64,000 bases of DNA from the NCBI GenBank assembly GCA_021786095.1, contig JAJYNX010000023.1:68739-132738 (forward strand), in the 5' to 3' direction. The translations under genes and the position numbers were made by a program. Each line of letters begins with the position of its first letter. The first letter of the stretch is position 1. This document shows, in pieces, positions 17,373 to 25,192 of this stretch. The notes below the pieces were generated by a model. The model made no database searches. It had not been told where the DNA came from and saw only the letters and a program-made list of their open reading frames with translations. Source of the stretch: Actinomycetes bacterium. GTDB taxonomy: Bacteria; Actinomycetota; Acidimicrobiia; Acidimicrobiales; RAAP-2.

Positions 17373-18244
17373 GATGACGGCGGCGTGATGCCGTGACGGC
17401 GAAGGATCGCCCGGCCCCGCGGTCCGAGCAGGAACGAGATGAACGCCCGGGCCGCGGCCCCGTGCGGCGCCCGATTCACCAGGGCCAGCGTGTACGTCGC
17501 ACCCAGGTGCACGCCAGTGAGCGCCACCGTGTGCAGGTGCGCCGCCGACGCCTCCACGCCGTAGAAGAATCCCGCGTCGATCTGTCCGGCGTCGAGCTCG
17601 CCGACCAGTGCGGTCTCGGAGAAGACGTTCGCGCTCGACCTCGCCAGAGCCGCGAGTCGTGCCAGTCCGTAGCGGTGGGCCGCGTCGTCCAACGCCATCA
17701 CGGCTAGAACGCCCTTCGGATCGGTGGCGGGATCGGTCCGCCCGAGTAGGAAGCCGGGCCGTCCCACCACCTCGTACCACGGACGTCGTCGCAGCGCCGC
17801 AGCGAAGACCGATGCGGGGTTGTAGCCCAGGACCAGCGGCGAACGACCCATCACACGATACGAGGTGATCCAGTTCCCGTTGGCCGGACCCTCGAGGGCG
17901 CGGTCCGCGCCGGGTGACGCGCTGAGCAGGACGTCCGCGACCTCGACTCCTCCCTTGATCTCCGCGACGAGCGCTGACGAGCCATTGGCGAATCCCCGCA
18001 CGCTGTAGCCGGTCGCCCGATGGAAGGCCGGGCCGATGTCCTGCTGCATCACGGTGAGCAGGGAGCCCGCGTAGAGGACGTCCACCGACCCCGGTCGTGG
18101 CCGGCCGGCGTTCCCGAGCACGGGCGCGACCGCGACCGCAACCACCACGAGAGCGAGCACGGACCACGCCACGGCGGGCCGACGGAGCCGACGCGCGAGT
18201 TCGAGGGGGGCCCGTGATCGTGCCGGTCGTCGTTGGTCACTCAC
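17369..18244 (-). CDS. modA: Molybdate/tungstate-binding protein ModA (WtpA-like)
   Basis: The 291-residue substrate-binding protein has a membrane segment at about residues 24-42 (AWSVLALVVVAVAVAPVLG) acting as signal or anchor, then VDVLYAGSLLTVMQQDIGPAF, FANGSSALVAEIKGGVEVADVLLSASPG, LGRTDPATDPKG and GQIDAGFFYGVEA. The start motif YAGSL and overall pattern are of the WtpA/ModA type that binds molybdate or tungstate. GGAGGGG before the GTG at 18244 decides the start. It is first in the modA-modBC operon and overlaps modBC by four bases. Confidence 0.9.
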   Translation of the reverse strand: MSDQRRPARSRAPLELARRLRRPAVAWSVLALVVVAVAVAPVLGNAGRPRPGSVDVLYAGSLLTVMQQDIGPAFHRATGYSVRGFANGSSALVAEIKGGVEVADVLLSASPGADRALEGPANGNWITSYRVMGRSPLVLGYNPASVFAAALRRRPWYEVVGRPGFLLGRTDPATDPKGVLAVMALDDAAHRYGLARLAALARSSANVFSETALVGELDAGQIDAGFFYGVEASAAHLHTVALTGVHLGATYTLALVNRAPHGAAARAFISFLLGPRGRAILRRHGITPPSS

Positions 18245-18349
18245 GGGCCCCTCCTTCCGCACGCCCGTTCGCGCCACCGCGGTCGAGTTCAGGCGTCATC
18301 AACTGCCGCACCGCGCGAGCGAAGGGCCAGCGCCATCCCACCCACCGCG

Positions 18350-18380
18350 ATAGTAGGCCGCGAATCACGCAAATGCGCGT
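18350..18380 (-). promoter_or_regulatory. Putative modA promoter and operator
   Basis: On the minus strand a TACTAT -10 candidate (18355-18350) lies about 105 bases before modA. Just upstream is an interrupted repeat ACGC-N6-GCGT at 18367-18380 in an AT-richer patch, a plausible operator for the HTH-Mop regulator. No binding consensus is known for this regulator. Confidence 0.4.
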
Positions 18381-18407
18381 AAAAATCACAGATTAGGCTG
18401 CATCTGC

Positions 18408-18440
18408 GCACGCTCGACGCCCCTCGGGCGTCGAGCGTGC
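18408..18440. repeat. Perfect 15-bp stem, 3-base loop hairpin
   Basis: GCACGCTCGACGCCC (18408-18422) pairs exactly with 18426-18440 around the loop CTC. It lies between the divergent modA and moaE promoters, upstream of both. It could insulate the two or be a DNA cruciform or operator; there is no T-run for intrinsic termination. Confidence 0.65.
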
Positions 18441-18493
18441 CACCGCCACCACTCGGGCGTCGACACTGTCGGAGCCGCCGTCAGGACCCCCGG

Positions 18494-18499
18494 TAGGGT
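18494..18499 (+). promoter_or_regulatory. -10 element TAGGGT of moaE
   Basis: TAGGGT, seven bases, then the GTG at 18507; no ribosome binding site. Confidence 0.6.
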
Positions 18500-18506
18500 T
18501 GGGCTC

Positions 18507-18971
18507 GTGAGGCCCCCCGAGACGCTGGAGTGGGTAGCGGTGTCCCCCCTGCCACTCGACCCCGGCGCGCTCGCCGCGTGGGCCACGCGCCCCGAGTGCG
18601 GCGCCGTCGTGACCTTTTGCGGCAACGCACGCGCGACGACGGCGGCCGGCCACGAGATCATCGAGCTCGACTACGACGCCGACGTCGCCCTCGCCGAGGC
18701 GCGGATCGGTGAGGTGACCGCGGCGGCGCGCGACCGCTGGCCCGAGGTGGTCGCGATCGCCATCCACCACCGCGTCGGCCCTGTCGCGGTCGAGGAGCCG
18801 GCGGTAGTCGTGGTGGTCGCCTCCCCGCACCGGCACGAGGCCTTCGAGGCCGCCCGGTTCTGCATCGACGCCGTGAAGTCGACCGTGCCGCTCTGGAAGC
18901 GCGAGGTCTGGCGCGACGGAGCGGCCTGGAGTGCGCAGGCCACTCCCATCAGAGACGTAGGCGAGTTGTGA
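18507..18971 (+). CDS. moaE: Molybdopterin synthase large subunit MoaE
   Basis: MoaE with MoaD converts cyclic pyranopterin monophosphate to molybdopterin. The 154-residue product follows the family: GAVVTFCGNAR, IIELDYDADVALAEARI, IAIHHRVGPVAVEEPAVVVVV, SPHRHEAFEAARFCIDAVKSTVPLWKREVW, with the catalytic lysines in DAVKSTVPLWKRE. The leaderless GTG start at 18507 is supported by the -10 element. The classical moaD follows 76 bases downstream on the same strand. Confidence 0.93.
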   Translation: MRPPETLEWVAVSPLPLDPGALAAWATRPECGAVVTFCGNARATTAAGHEIIELDYDADVALAEARIGEVTAAARDRWPEVVAIAIHHRVGPVAVEEPAVVVVVASPHRHEAFEAARFCIDAVKSTVPLWKREVWRDGAAWSAQATPIRDVGEL

Positions 18972-19047
18972 GCACCTCCCCGCGCGGCGCCGCACCGACC
19001 GCACGGGTGACGAGGACGCCCCCAAGGCGTGCGACGCGGGCGTCACG

Positions 19048-19284
19048 ATGAGTCACCTGCTGCTGCTCGGCCCGGCGCGTGACGCCGCCGGAGTGCGCCA
19101 CGACGAGGTCGAGGGGGACACGGTGGGCGCGGTCGTCGCGGCCGCCATCGCGCGCTACGGACCGGCGTTCGCGGACGTCGTGGCCGTGAGCGCGCTCTGG
19201 GTGAACGGCGCTCGCGCCGACGCGAGTCAGGCGGTAGGCGCCGACGACGAGGTGGCGGTGCTGCCGCCGATCTCCGGTGGATGA
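19048..19284 (+). CDS. moaD: Molybdopterin synthase sulfur carrier subunit MoaD
   Basis: The 78-residue beta-grasp protein has the family signature LLLLGPARDAAG at the start and ends ALWVNGARADASQAVGADDEVAVLPPISGG, with the terminal GG that carries the thiocarboxylate. It is encoded just after moaE. Its last 58 bases overlap, on the other strand, the 3' end of mogA, so the codons of its essential C-terminus double as antisense to the mogA tail. Confidence 0.92.
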   Translation: MSHLLLLGPARDAAGVRHDEVEGDTVGAVVAAAIARYGPAFADVVAVSALWVNGARADASQAVGADDEVAVLPPISGG

Positions 19285-19748
19285 TCGTCGTTGGTCCCTT
19301 CGAGGAGAGCGAGCGCGTGCGACAGAAGCGGAAGGATCGCCTCCAGCGATTCGAGGGCGCCCCGACGTGATCCGGGGGTGTTGATGATCAGGCAGCGGCC
19401 GACGGTCCCGCATCGCGCCCTCGACAGCGGGCCGTAAGGGCTCGTCGCCCTCATCACCTCGGCGAGCCCCGGCGCCTCGCGCTCGATCACCGTCAGGGTT
19501 GCCTCGGGGGTCACGTCGCGTGGGGAGAAGCCCGTGCCGCCGGTCGTGAGCACCAGGCCCGCGAAGTCCTCGGCGAGTCGACGAAGGGACGAAGCCACCG
19601 ACTCGTGTCCGTCGGACACTACGCACCGCTCGACCACGACGAAGCCCGCCTCCTCGAGGCGGGCGGCGAGCTCCGGTCCCGCCGTGTCGACGCGCTCGTG
19701 CGCGCTCACCGAGTCGGAGACGGTCAGCACCTTCGCCAGTTTCGCCAC
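19227..19748 (-). CDS. mogA: Molybdopterin adenylyltransferase MogA/MoaB
   Basis: MogA adenylates molybdopterin before MoeA inserts molybdate. The 173-residue protein has KVLTVSDSVSAHERVDTAGPELAARLEEAGF, LVLTTGGTGFSPRDVTPEAT and GRCLIINTPGSRRGALESLEAILPLLSHALALL, all typical of the family. The final 19 or so residues (STATSSSAPTA end) are a Ser/Thr tail beyond the usual domain and are encoded opposite moaD. The GTG start at 19748 follows a TACGCT -10 element by six bases. It is divergent from the second moaC homologue. Confidence 0.9.
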   Translation of the reverse strand: MAKLAKVLTVSDSVSAHERVDTAGPELAARLEEAGFVVVERCVVSDGHESVASSLRRLAEDFAGLVLTTGGTGFSPRDVTPEATLTVIEREAPGLAEVMRATSPYGPLSRARCGTVGRCLIINTPGSRRGALESLEAILPLLSHALALLEGTNDDHPPEIGGSTATSSSAPTA

Positions 19749-19754
19749 ACCCCG

Positions 19755-19760
19755 AGCGTA
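19755..19760 (-). promoter_or_regulatory. -10 element TACGCT of mogA
   Basis: On the minus strand TACGCT is followed by six bases and the GTG at 19748. Confidence 0.55.
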
Positions 19761-19796
19761 GGACTCCGCTCGCGCCCTGACGGCGCGGCGCCCTGG

Positions 19797-19802
19797 TAGA
19801 GT
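19797..19802 (+). promoter_or_regulatory. -10 element TAGAGT of moaC homologue 2
   Basis: TAGAGT, five bases, then the ATG at 19808. Confidence 0.55.
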
Positions 19803-19807
19803 CGCGC

Positions 19808-20245
19808 ATGGTCGATGACCGTTCTCGCCCCCTCGCCGGCGACGCGTCGACGGGTGCCGACTCGCGACACGTGCTCGCCCGCAGTCGGGTCACGATGAGC
19901 CCCGAGACGGCGAGACGGGTGGCGTCCAACGAGGTGGCCAAGGGAGACGTTCTTGGCGCGGCCCGCTACGCCGGCCTCCAGGCCGCCAAGGAGGCGGACT
20001 CGTACCTGCCGCTCTACGACACCGTCGCGGACGCTCGCGTCGTCGTGGACTTCACCGTGGGCGACGACTCCATCGACGTACGGGTGGGCGTGACGCACCA
20101 CAGCGACCCTCCCCCGCACGTGGAGGCCCTCACCGCGGCCGCCGCGGCCGCGCTCACGATCTACGACATGTGCAAGGCGGTGGACCGCACAATGGTGATC
20201 GGCCCCGTGGAGCTGGTGGTCGGGGGCGACACTCCGGAGGACTGA
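19808..20245 (+). CDS. moaC: MoaC homologue 2, lacking Cys76/His77/Glu112 equivalents
   Basis: This 145-residue MoaC homologue keeps VAKGDVLGAARYAGLQAAK (K45 = E. coli Lys51) and AALTIYDMCKAVDRTMVIGPVEL (D120, K123 = Asp128, Lys131). The block that should read KRT..LIPLCHP is KEADSYLPLYDTV, so Cys76 and His77 are Tyr70 and Asp71. The TGVEMEALTA block is PPHVEALTA, with Glu112 replaced by His104 while Glu114 is kept (E106). The N-terminal MVDVSGK and the C-terminal K.GGKSG loop are missing. Its losses mirror those of homologue 1 at 11783. The two could form a hetero-oligomer with a complete site. Leaderless ATG start. Confidence 0.85.
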   Translation: MVDDRSRPLAGDASTGADSRHVLARSRVTMSPETARRVASNEVAKGDVLGAARYAGLQAAKEADSYLPLYDTVADARVVVDFTVGDDSIDVRVGVTHHSDPPPHVEALTAAAAAALTIYDMCKAVDRTMVIGPVELVVGGDTPED

Positions 20246-20427
20246 TCGACGGCGCGACCCGTGACACCGAGCGTCAGCGACGCGAACGAGAGAGCCGGTG
20301 GGCTCGCGGCCTCGACCGACGACGAGGCCGCGAGAAGAACAGACGATACATTGGCGAGTGACGACCATCGTTGGCGTGCCGCAGACCGATTCTCGTCCAG
20401 ACGTCGAAACCCGAGCAAGGGAGCCCC

Positions 20428-20700
20428 GTGATTGCCACCTCATTCTTCGAGCGCTGGATCTGGCCGGCGGGTGGATCCGGCGGAATCCCCGGTGACGTGA
20501 TCGCGACGTTCATCTGGGTCGTCCTCGCCGCGATCGCCACCTCCGTCTTCTACCCCCCCGTACGCCGGGCGGTGGAGAAATTCGTGAAGCGCCACTTCGA
20601 AGAGGAGACCGCCGAGTTGCACGCCAAGCTGGACCACATCATCAAGTACCACCCCGACATACCGCCCTACGTGCCGAAGGATCAACAGCGCGACTCGTGA
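20428..20700 (+). CDS. Single-span membrane protein with charged helical tail
   Basis: From the GTG at 20428, preceded by GGGAG, the product has 90 residues: a short Gly-rich N-terminus, one membrane helix (VIATFIWVVLAAIATSVFY), and an amphipathic charged helix (RRAVEKFVKRHFEEETAELHAKLDHIIKYHPDIP). Similar single-span proteins occur in actinobacteria and their phages, but no function is known. Topology with the charged tail in the cytoplasm is likely. It stands alone between moaC and a convergent gene. Confidence 0.65.
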   Translation: MIATSFFERWIWPAGGSGGIPGDVIATFIWVVLAAIATSVFYPPVRRAVEKFVKRHFEEETAELHAKLDHIIKYHPDIPPYVPKDQQRDS

Positions 20701-20918
20701 CCCGGCCCTCGGCCACGGGCCCGCGGTGACGTGTTCGTAGCGAACGAGAGGGGACGGCGCAGACGCGCGACGGGGTCGAGCGCCCTCGCGACGAGTGCTC
20801 CCCGGCCACCCGTTCGCGCCGCGAGCGCGGCGACGTCGCGAATGCGAGAGGTCGGTGGCCGACGCCCCACTGGTCCGCGACAGGGGGCACGGCGCCGTCT
20901 CGGTCGGACGCGCGGCGC

Positions 20919-21608
20919 CTAGCGCGCGAAGAGAATTCTCATCGCACTCGCCTGGACGACGCGGCCGTCCTTGGCGGAGAGAATGCGCACGACCAGTGCA
21001 CCCGCCGACGAGGTCGGCGGGGAAAAGGCGATCGACGCATGGAAGGGGGCGCGTACACCCATCGATCCGCCGAGAACCACGTCCCTCGCGAGCGGCGTCA
21101 TCGACCCGTCCTGAAGGACGTCGACGTTCACGACCGCCTCGAACGACGTGCTCTGTCCCCGGATGACAAAGGGGGAGGTGAGCCGGCTGCCCGCCGGGGG
21201 CGCCGTCACCGTGACGTCGGGACAGGACGCGCCGAGGACCCACCACGAGTTGTCGGGAGTCAGTTCGCGCACCAGCACCGTCGTCACCGGACCCGTCGGC
21301 GTCGCTCGCACCGTGACCTCGCCCGAACGGCTGTCACCACGTCGAAAGGCGCCGACGATCGGATCGACGAATCCCAGATAGCCGGTAGCGAACGCCTGCG
21401 CGACGAGGACCGGATCGGCGAAGCGCGTCACCGTGGAGGCGAAGGGCCAGATGGCCGTGATCGGCTGACCTGGCGCCTCCGTGGAGGACGTGGTGGGGGC
21501 GGTCGTGGTCGGGCGCGGCGTCGACGTCCACTCGTGACCCGCCACCGCGCCCAGGGTGGCTGCGACCACCAGTGCGACCACGACGACGCTGAACCCCCGT
21601 CTCCTCAC
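20919..21608 (-). CDS. Secreted protein with Gmad2 immunoglobulin-like domain
   Basis: The 229-residue product from the GTG at 21608 has a signal or anchor (VVVVALVVAATLGAVAG), a Thr/Pro-rich linker (residues 24-44), a middle domain, and a C-terminal Gmad2-type domain: VTAPPAGSRLTSPFVIRGQSTSFEAVVNVDVLQDG ... APFHASIAFSPPTSSAGALVVRILSAKDGRVVQASAMRILF. Gmad2 domains occur in cell-surface and spore-related proteins of Gram-positive bacteria. Function is unknown. The GTG lies in a GTGA overlap with a dubious upstream frame. Confidence 0.75.
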   Translation of the reverse strand: MRRRGFSVVVVALVVAATLGAVAGHEWTSTPRPTTTAPTTSSTEAPGQPITAIWPFASTVTRFADPVLVAQAFATGYLGFVDPIVGAFRRGDSRSGEVTVRATPTGPVTTVLVRELTPDNSWWVLGASCPDVTVTAPPAGSRLTSPFVIRGQSTSFEAVVNVDVLQDGSMTPLARDVVLGGSMGVRAPFHASIAFSPPTSSAGALVVRILSAKDGRVVQASAMRILFAR

Positions 21609-21960
21609 GTCCCCACACTGGTAGCGGCGCCACGATCGCGCCAGGGCCATTCGTCCCGACAGGGACCGGCGCCCGGACCGAACATCACGGTGAGGTGAGG
21701 ACGGAACCACCCCCGCCCCACGAGAATCCGTCCAACCTCCGCGTCGCGCTCACGCGACCCGGTGATCAGGACGACGTCGAGGGGACGGCGACCAGGTGGC
21801 GCCTCACGACACTTCGACTGGTGGGACGACCCCGCCCGTCGCGTACGACGTGACGGGGGGGCGTTCGGTCCCTCACATCGGGTACGCCGTCCCGCCGCCC
21901 GAGATCGCCACAAATCCCCGGTGGGCTCAGCGACGCTACACGGTCCCGCGCGCCTGCGCC
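21609..21960. other. Gene-poor stretch with one dubious frame
   Basis: A minus-strand frame (21605-21913) overlaps the Gmad2 gene by four bases and includes a plausible strand-helix segment (LDVVLITGSRERDAEVGRIL), but no convincing start or family; I did not call it. Nothing else is visible. Confidence 0.4.
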
Positions 21961-23853
21961 TCAGGCGTCACGTGGGCGACGCTGACGCCGTCGAGCCCCG
22001 CTCGACCGCGACGACGAACTCGTCAACGCGACGGACGACGTCGCCACCGTGACGCCATCCTCCGTCGCGCTCAGAGCCCGATCGAGCACGAGGGCGGGCG
22101 CGCCCTCGGACTCGGAACCGACCACGGCGGAACCGAGGGCGCCAGTGGTGCCGGCCAGTTCGTCGCCCTCGACGTAGTGGTACTTTCCCCCACGCATCCA
22201 CGAGGCCACCGCGGCGACCGCGCACGCCACGGCGGCGAAGTCGAAGGCCTCGCGCAGGCCCGTGGCGAACGGCGCCGTCACGAGGTGGGGGAAGAAGCTG
22301 CGACCGGTCAGGTAGGCGGCGTGCGCCGGGGAGAGCGCGTGCAGCGCCGGACCCAGCAGCGTGGCCATCGGGTTGTAGCCGAGGAACGCCGCGAAGAGCG
22401 CCCCGGTGGGCGGCAGGTGCGACACCCTCGCGGCGATGGCCGGCGCGATGCCCTGGGCCACGAGCCCGTGGTAGAGCGTGTCGGGCAGGCCGCTCGCAAG
22501 GCCACTGATGATCAAGGTGAAGAAGATGCCGATGGAGAGGACCATCGCTGAGTTCTGGAAGGTGGCCGTCATACCCGAGCCGGCTCCGCGCTGGTCGGGG
22601 GGCAGGCTGTTCATGATGCCCGCTCGATTCGGCGAGGCGAACAGCCCCATCGCCAGGCCGTTCAGCAAGAGCAGGAGTGCGAACCAGACGTACGAGAAGT
22701 TCGCGGGGACCAACTCGAAGAGCCCGAAGCTCACCGCCGCGGCGATCATGCCGCCGGTGGCGAAGGGGCGTGCGCCGAAGTGGTCCGACAGGTACCCCGA
22801 GACCGGCCCGGCGACGAGGAAGCCGACGGTGAGTGGCAGCATGTAGATCCCCGCCCACAGTGGCGTCGTCACGAAGCTGTAGCCGTGCTGGGGCAGCCAG
22901 ATGCCCTGCAGCCAGATGATGAGGATGAACATCAGCCCGCCTCGCCCGAGTGCGGCCAGCAGGCTGGCAACGTTGCCCGCGGCGAAGGCCCGGATGCGAA
23001 AGAGCGACAGCCGGAACATCGGGTTGGCCACCTTGGTCTCGATCCAGGCGAAGAGGATCAGGACGACGACGCCCCCGCTCATCGATCCGATCACCGTCGG
23101 GCTGGTCCAGCCCATCGAGTGGCCACCGTAGGGCTCGATTCCGTAGGTGATGCCCACCAGCAGCGAGACGAGCCCGACCGCGAAGGTGAGGTTGCCCCAC
23201 CAGTCGATCGACGACGGCGTGCGCACCCCCTTCTCGACGAGCTTGAAGTAGGCCCAAAAAGTGCCGAAGAGCCCGAAGGGGACCGAGACCAGGAAGACCA
23301 GGTGCCAGTCGACGGGGCCGAGCACGCCACCGAGGATCAGTCCCAGGAACGAGCCGCCGATGGCCGCCACCTGGTTCACGCCGAGTGCGAGGCCGCGCTG
23401 GTGGGGCGGGAAGGCGTCGGTGAGGATGGCACTCGAGTTGGCGAAGAGCAGAGCGCCACCCACCCCTTGGAAGACGCGCATGATGATGAGCCACATCGCG
23501 GCGTCCAGCCCGTGCATCCAGGTGATGGCCAGCAGGATCGAGAAGATGCTGAAGACCGCGAAGCCCAGGTTGTACATCTTCACCCGCCCGTACATGTCGC
23601 CGAGGCGGCCGAAGCTCACGACGAGGACTGCGGTCACGACGGTGAAACCCATCAACAGCCAGAGGAAGTAGCTGGAGTTCCCAGGAGTGAGCGGGTTCAG
23701 TCGGATTCCCTTGAAGATGTCAGGCAGTGCAATCAAGATGATCGACTGGTTGATCGTCACCATCAGCATCCCCAGCGTCGTGTTCGACAGGGTGAGCCAC
23801 TTTCCCCGGTAGGGGTCGGCGGCATCAGCGATCACTGCGGCTCGAGCGGACAC
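21961..23853 (-). CDS. DHA2-type MFS multidrug exporter
   Basis: The 630-residue protein has about 14 membrane segments and MFS signatures GRLGDMYGRVKMY (motif A), IIMRVFQGVGGALLFANSSAIL, and RGLALGVNQVAAIGGSFLGLILGGVLG (antiporter motif C region). It resembles EmrB/QacA-like proton antiporters for drugs or lipophilic compounds. The C-terminal 45 residues are a charged Ser/Arg-rich tail. GAGGAGG before the GTG at 23853 decides the start. A 24-base near-perfect palindrome lies 18 bases upstream of the start, indicating control by a TetR- or MarR-type repressor not encoded next to it. Confidence 0.9.
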   Translation of the reverse strand: MSARAAVIADAADPYRGKWLTLSNTTLGMLMVTINQSIILIALPDIFKGIRLNPLTPGNSSYFLWLLMGFTVVTAVLVVSFGRLGDMYGRVKMYNLGFAVFSIFSILLAITWMHGLDAAMWLIIMRVFQGVGGALLFANSSAILTDAFPPHQRGLALGVNQVAAIGGSFLGLILGGVLGPVDWHLVFLVSVPFGLFGTFWAYFKLVEKGVRTPSSIDWWGNLTFAVGLVSLLVGITYGIEPYGGHSMGWTSPTVIGSMSGGVVVLILFAWIETKVANPMFRLSLFRIRAFAAGNVASLLAALGRGGLMFILIIWLQGIWLPQHGYSFVTTPLWAGIYMLPLTVGFLVAGPVSGYLSDHFGARPFATGGMIAAAVSFGLFELVPANFSYVWFALLLLLNGLAMGLFASPNRAGIMNSLPPDQRGAGSGMTATFQNSAMVLSIGIFFTLIISGLASGLPDTLYHGLVAQGIAPAIAARVSHLPPTGALFAAFLGYNPMATLLGPALHALSPAHAAYLTGRSFFPHLVTAPFATGLREAFDFAAVACAVAAVASWMRGGKYHYVEGDELAGTTGALGSAVVGSESEGAPALVLDRALSATEDGVTVATSSVALTSSSSRSSGARRRQRRPRDA

Positions 23854-23871
23854 GACACCTCCTCGCTGCAC

Positions 23872-23895
23872 ATTCTTAACGTTAACGTCAAGAAT
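23872..23895. promoter_or_regulatory. 24-base palindromic operator of the MFS gene
   Basis: The half-sites ATTCTTAACGTT and (reverse complement of the other half) ATTCTTGACGTT agree at 11 of 12 positions. It sits in an AT-rich patch within otherwise GC-rich DNA and overlaps the expected promoter, as TetR/MarR-family operators do. Confidence 0.75.
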
Positions 23896-24189
23896 AATAG
23901 GCCTCGCCCTCGAGGACAAGTTCGCCGTCGGTGGCGGGCGCGCGCAGCGCCACACCCCTGTCACCGCGCGACCGACCAGTCGCCATCACTCGACATCGTC
24001 GCGGCGCGTCATTCAGCGTCGCGAACCCGACCGTCACGTGACGATCATCGAACGCCCCTGATGTCGTCGGTCACCGCATGCCGCTGGCTGGCTCCTGGCC
24101 CCCCGAGCCTGCGCCAACTCGCACAACGTCGTTCACACTGGACTCGCTCGCGCGCCGACGTTCCGTTACGGCGCCGACGCTCCCGTGGC
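23896..24189. other. Gene-free stretch between MFS and DUF3040 genes
   Basis: No gene or clear signal was found. Confidence 0.4.
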
Positions 24190-24474
24190 TCACCCCGACG
24201 GCGGATGACGCAGTCCGTCGACCCCCCGGGCGATGAGCAGGGACGAGCCCACGAGAACGGCCAACCCAGCCAGACCCACCAGCACCGACATCGTGAAGAA
24301 GGCGATCAGAACTGCGGCTCCGACCAGGCAGCCGGCGATGCCGAGACGTATCCACCGCCGAAACCGCGCGACCGAACTCGTCCCGCTGACCAGCCTCGCG
24401 AAGCGGGGATCCTGTCGCGAGAGCAGCCCCTCCAGATCCGAGAGAATCTTTTGCTCGTGTTCCGATAGTGGCAT
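24190..24474 (-). CDS. DUF3040 membrane protein
   Basis: The 94-residue product begins MPLSEHEQKILSDLEGLL..DPRFARLV, the hallmark of DUF3040, followed by two membrane helices (residues 44-62 and 65-83). The family is nearly confined to actinobacteria; function unknown. The ATG is preceded by GGAGGTGGTG-like sequence. It supports the taxonomic placement. Confidence 0.85.
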   Translation of the reverse strand: MPLSEHEQKILSDLEGLLSRQDPRFARLVSGTSSVARFRRWIRLGIAGCLVGAAVLIAFFTMSVLVGLAGLAVLVGSSLLIARGVDGLRHPPSG

Positions 24475-24642
24475 CTCACCACCTCCTACCCTCTTCTCGG
24501 CATCGTACCGCCGTCAACCCCGCACGTCCATAGACGTATCGCCCTCCAGGACAGAGGCGAACGCCAGTGAAAACACGATAATGGGGCCATCGCGTCGCCG
24601 GTGCCGCCCGGTCGATCGCCGAGGGGATCGGCCGTGAACGCG

Positions 24643-25074
24643 TCAGGTCGCGCTCGACGACGGTCCGAGGTGCGCGGCCAGAGCCGCGACGCCCCGATCC
24701 GGGTGCGACCGAGGACTGGCGGTCTCCGCCACCACCGTGGCGCCCTTGGCCTCGAGCGCGTGGTGCAACGTGGCCAGCGTGCCACGGGGGTTGAGACCGT
24801 AGGTGCAGAAGACGACGGCGGGCTTCCCGGCGAGGTCGGGTAGCCGCGCCACCCCCGCGAGGGCCGCCTTCGCCGGGCCCACGCCCACGACCAGGAACCC
24901 CTCCACCCAGGTGCCGATCGCCAGCGCGTCGCACTGCGCCACGTCACTCGCCGTCACGTCGCTCAGAGCCATGACGGTCACCTCCGATCCCTTCGCCCGC
25001 ACGGCGTCACCCAAAGCCTCGGCCGCGCGCCGGGTGTGTCCCCCACGACTCTCGTAGGCCACCAACACGTTCAT
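24643..25074 (-). CDS. Flavodoxin-domain protein
   Basis: The 143-residue product has the FMN phosphate loop YESRGGHTRRAAEALGDAV, followed by the expected alternating strands (VTVMALSDV, CDALAIGTWVEGF, KPAVVFCTYGLNP). It is a small FMN-binding electron carrier or a NAD(P)H:quinone-like flavoprotein. The partner is unknown. It stands alone between the DUF3040 gene and an epimerase-family gene. Confidence 0.85.
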   Translation of the reverse strand: MNVLVAYESRGGHTRRAAEALGDAVRAKGSEVTVMALSDVTASDVAQCDALAIGTWVEGFLVVGVGPAKAALAGVARLPDLAGKPAVVFCTYGLNPRGTLATLHHALEAKGATVVAETASPRSHPDRGVAALAAHLGPSSSAT

Positions 25075-25192
25075 CAGTCACCCCCCGGGACCACCAAGGT
25101 GGTGATCACCACTCGAACCACGCCCCCGTCCTAGCACCCAGCGCCGTGGGGTCACAACCGCACCCGGTGTCGACCCGCCATCGGGCGGCGAG

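Noticed and set aside
21605-21913. Minus-strand frame with GTGA overlap to the Gmad2 gene
   Set aside because: The overlap is suggestive but the frame has no convincing start and no family, and most of its translation is arginine-rich; kept only as a note.
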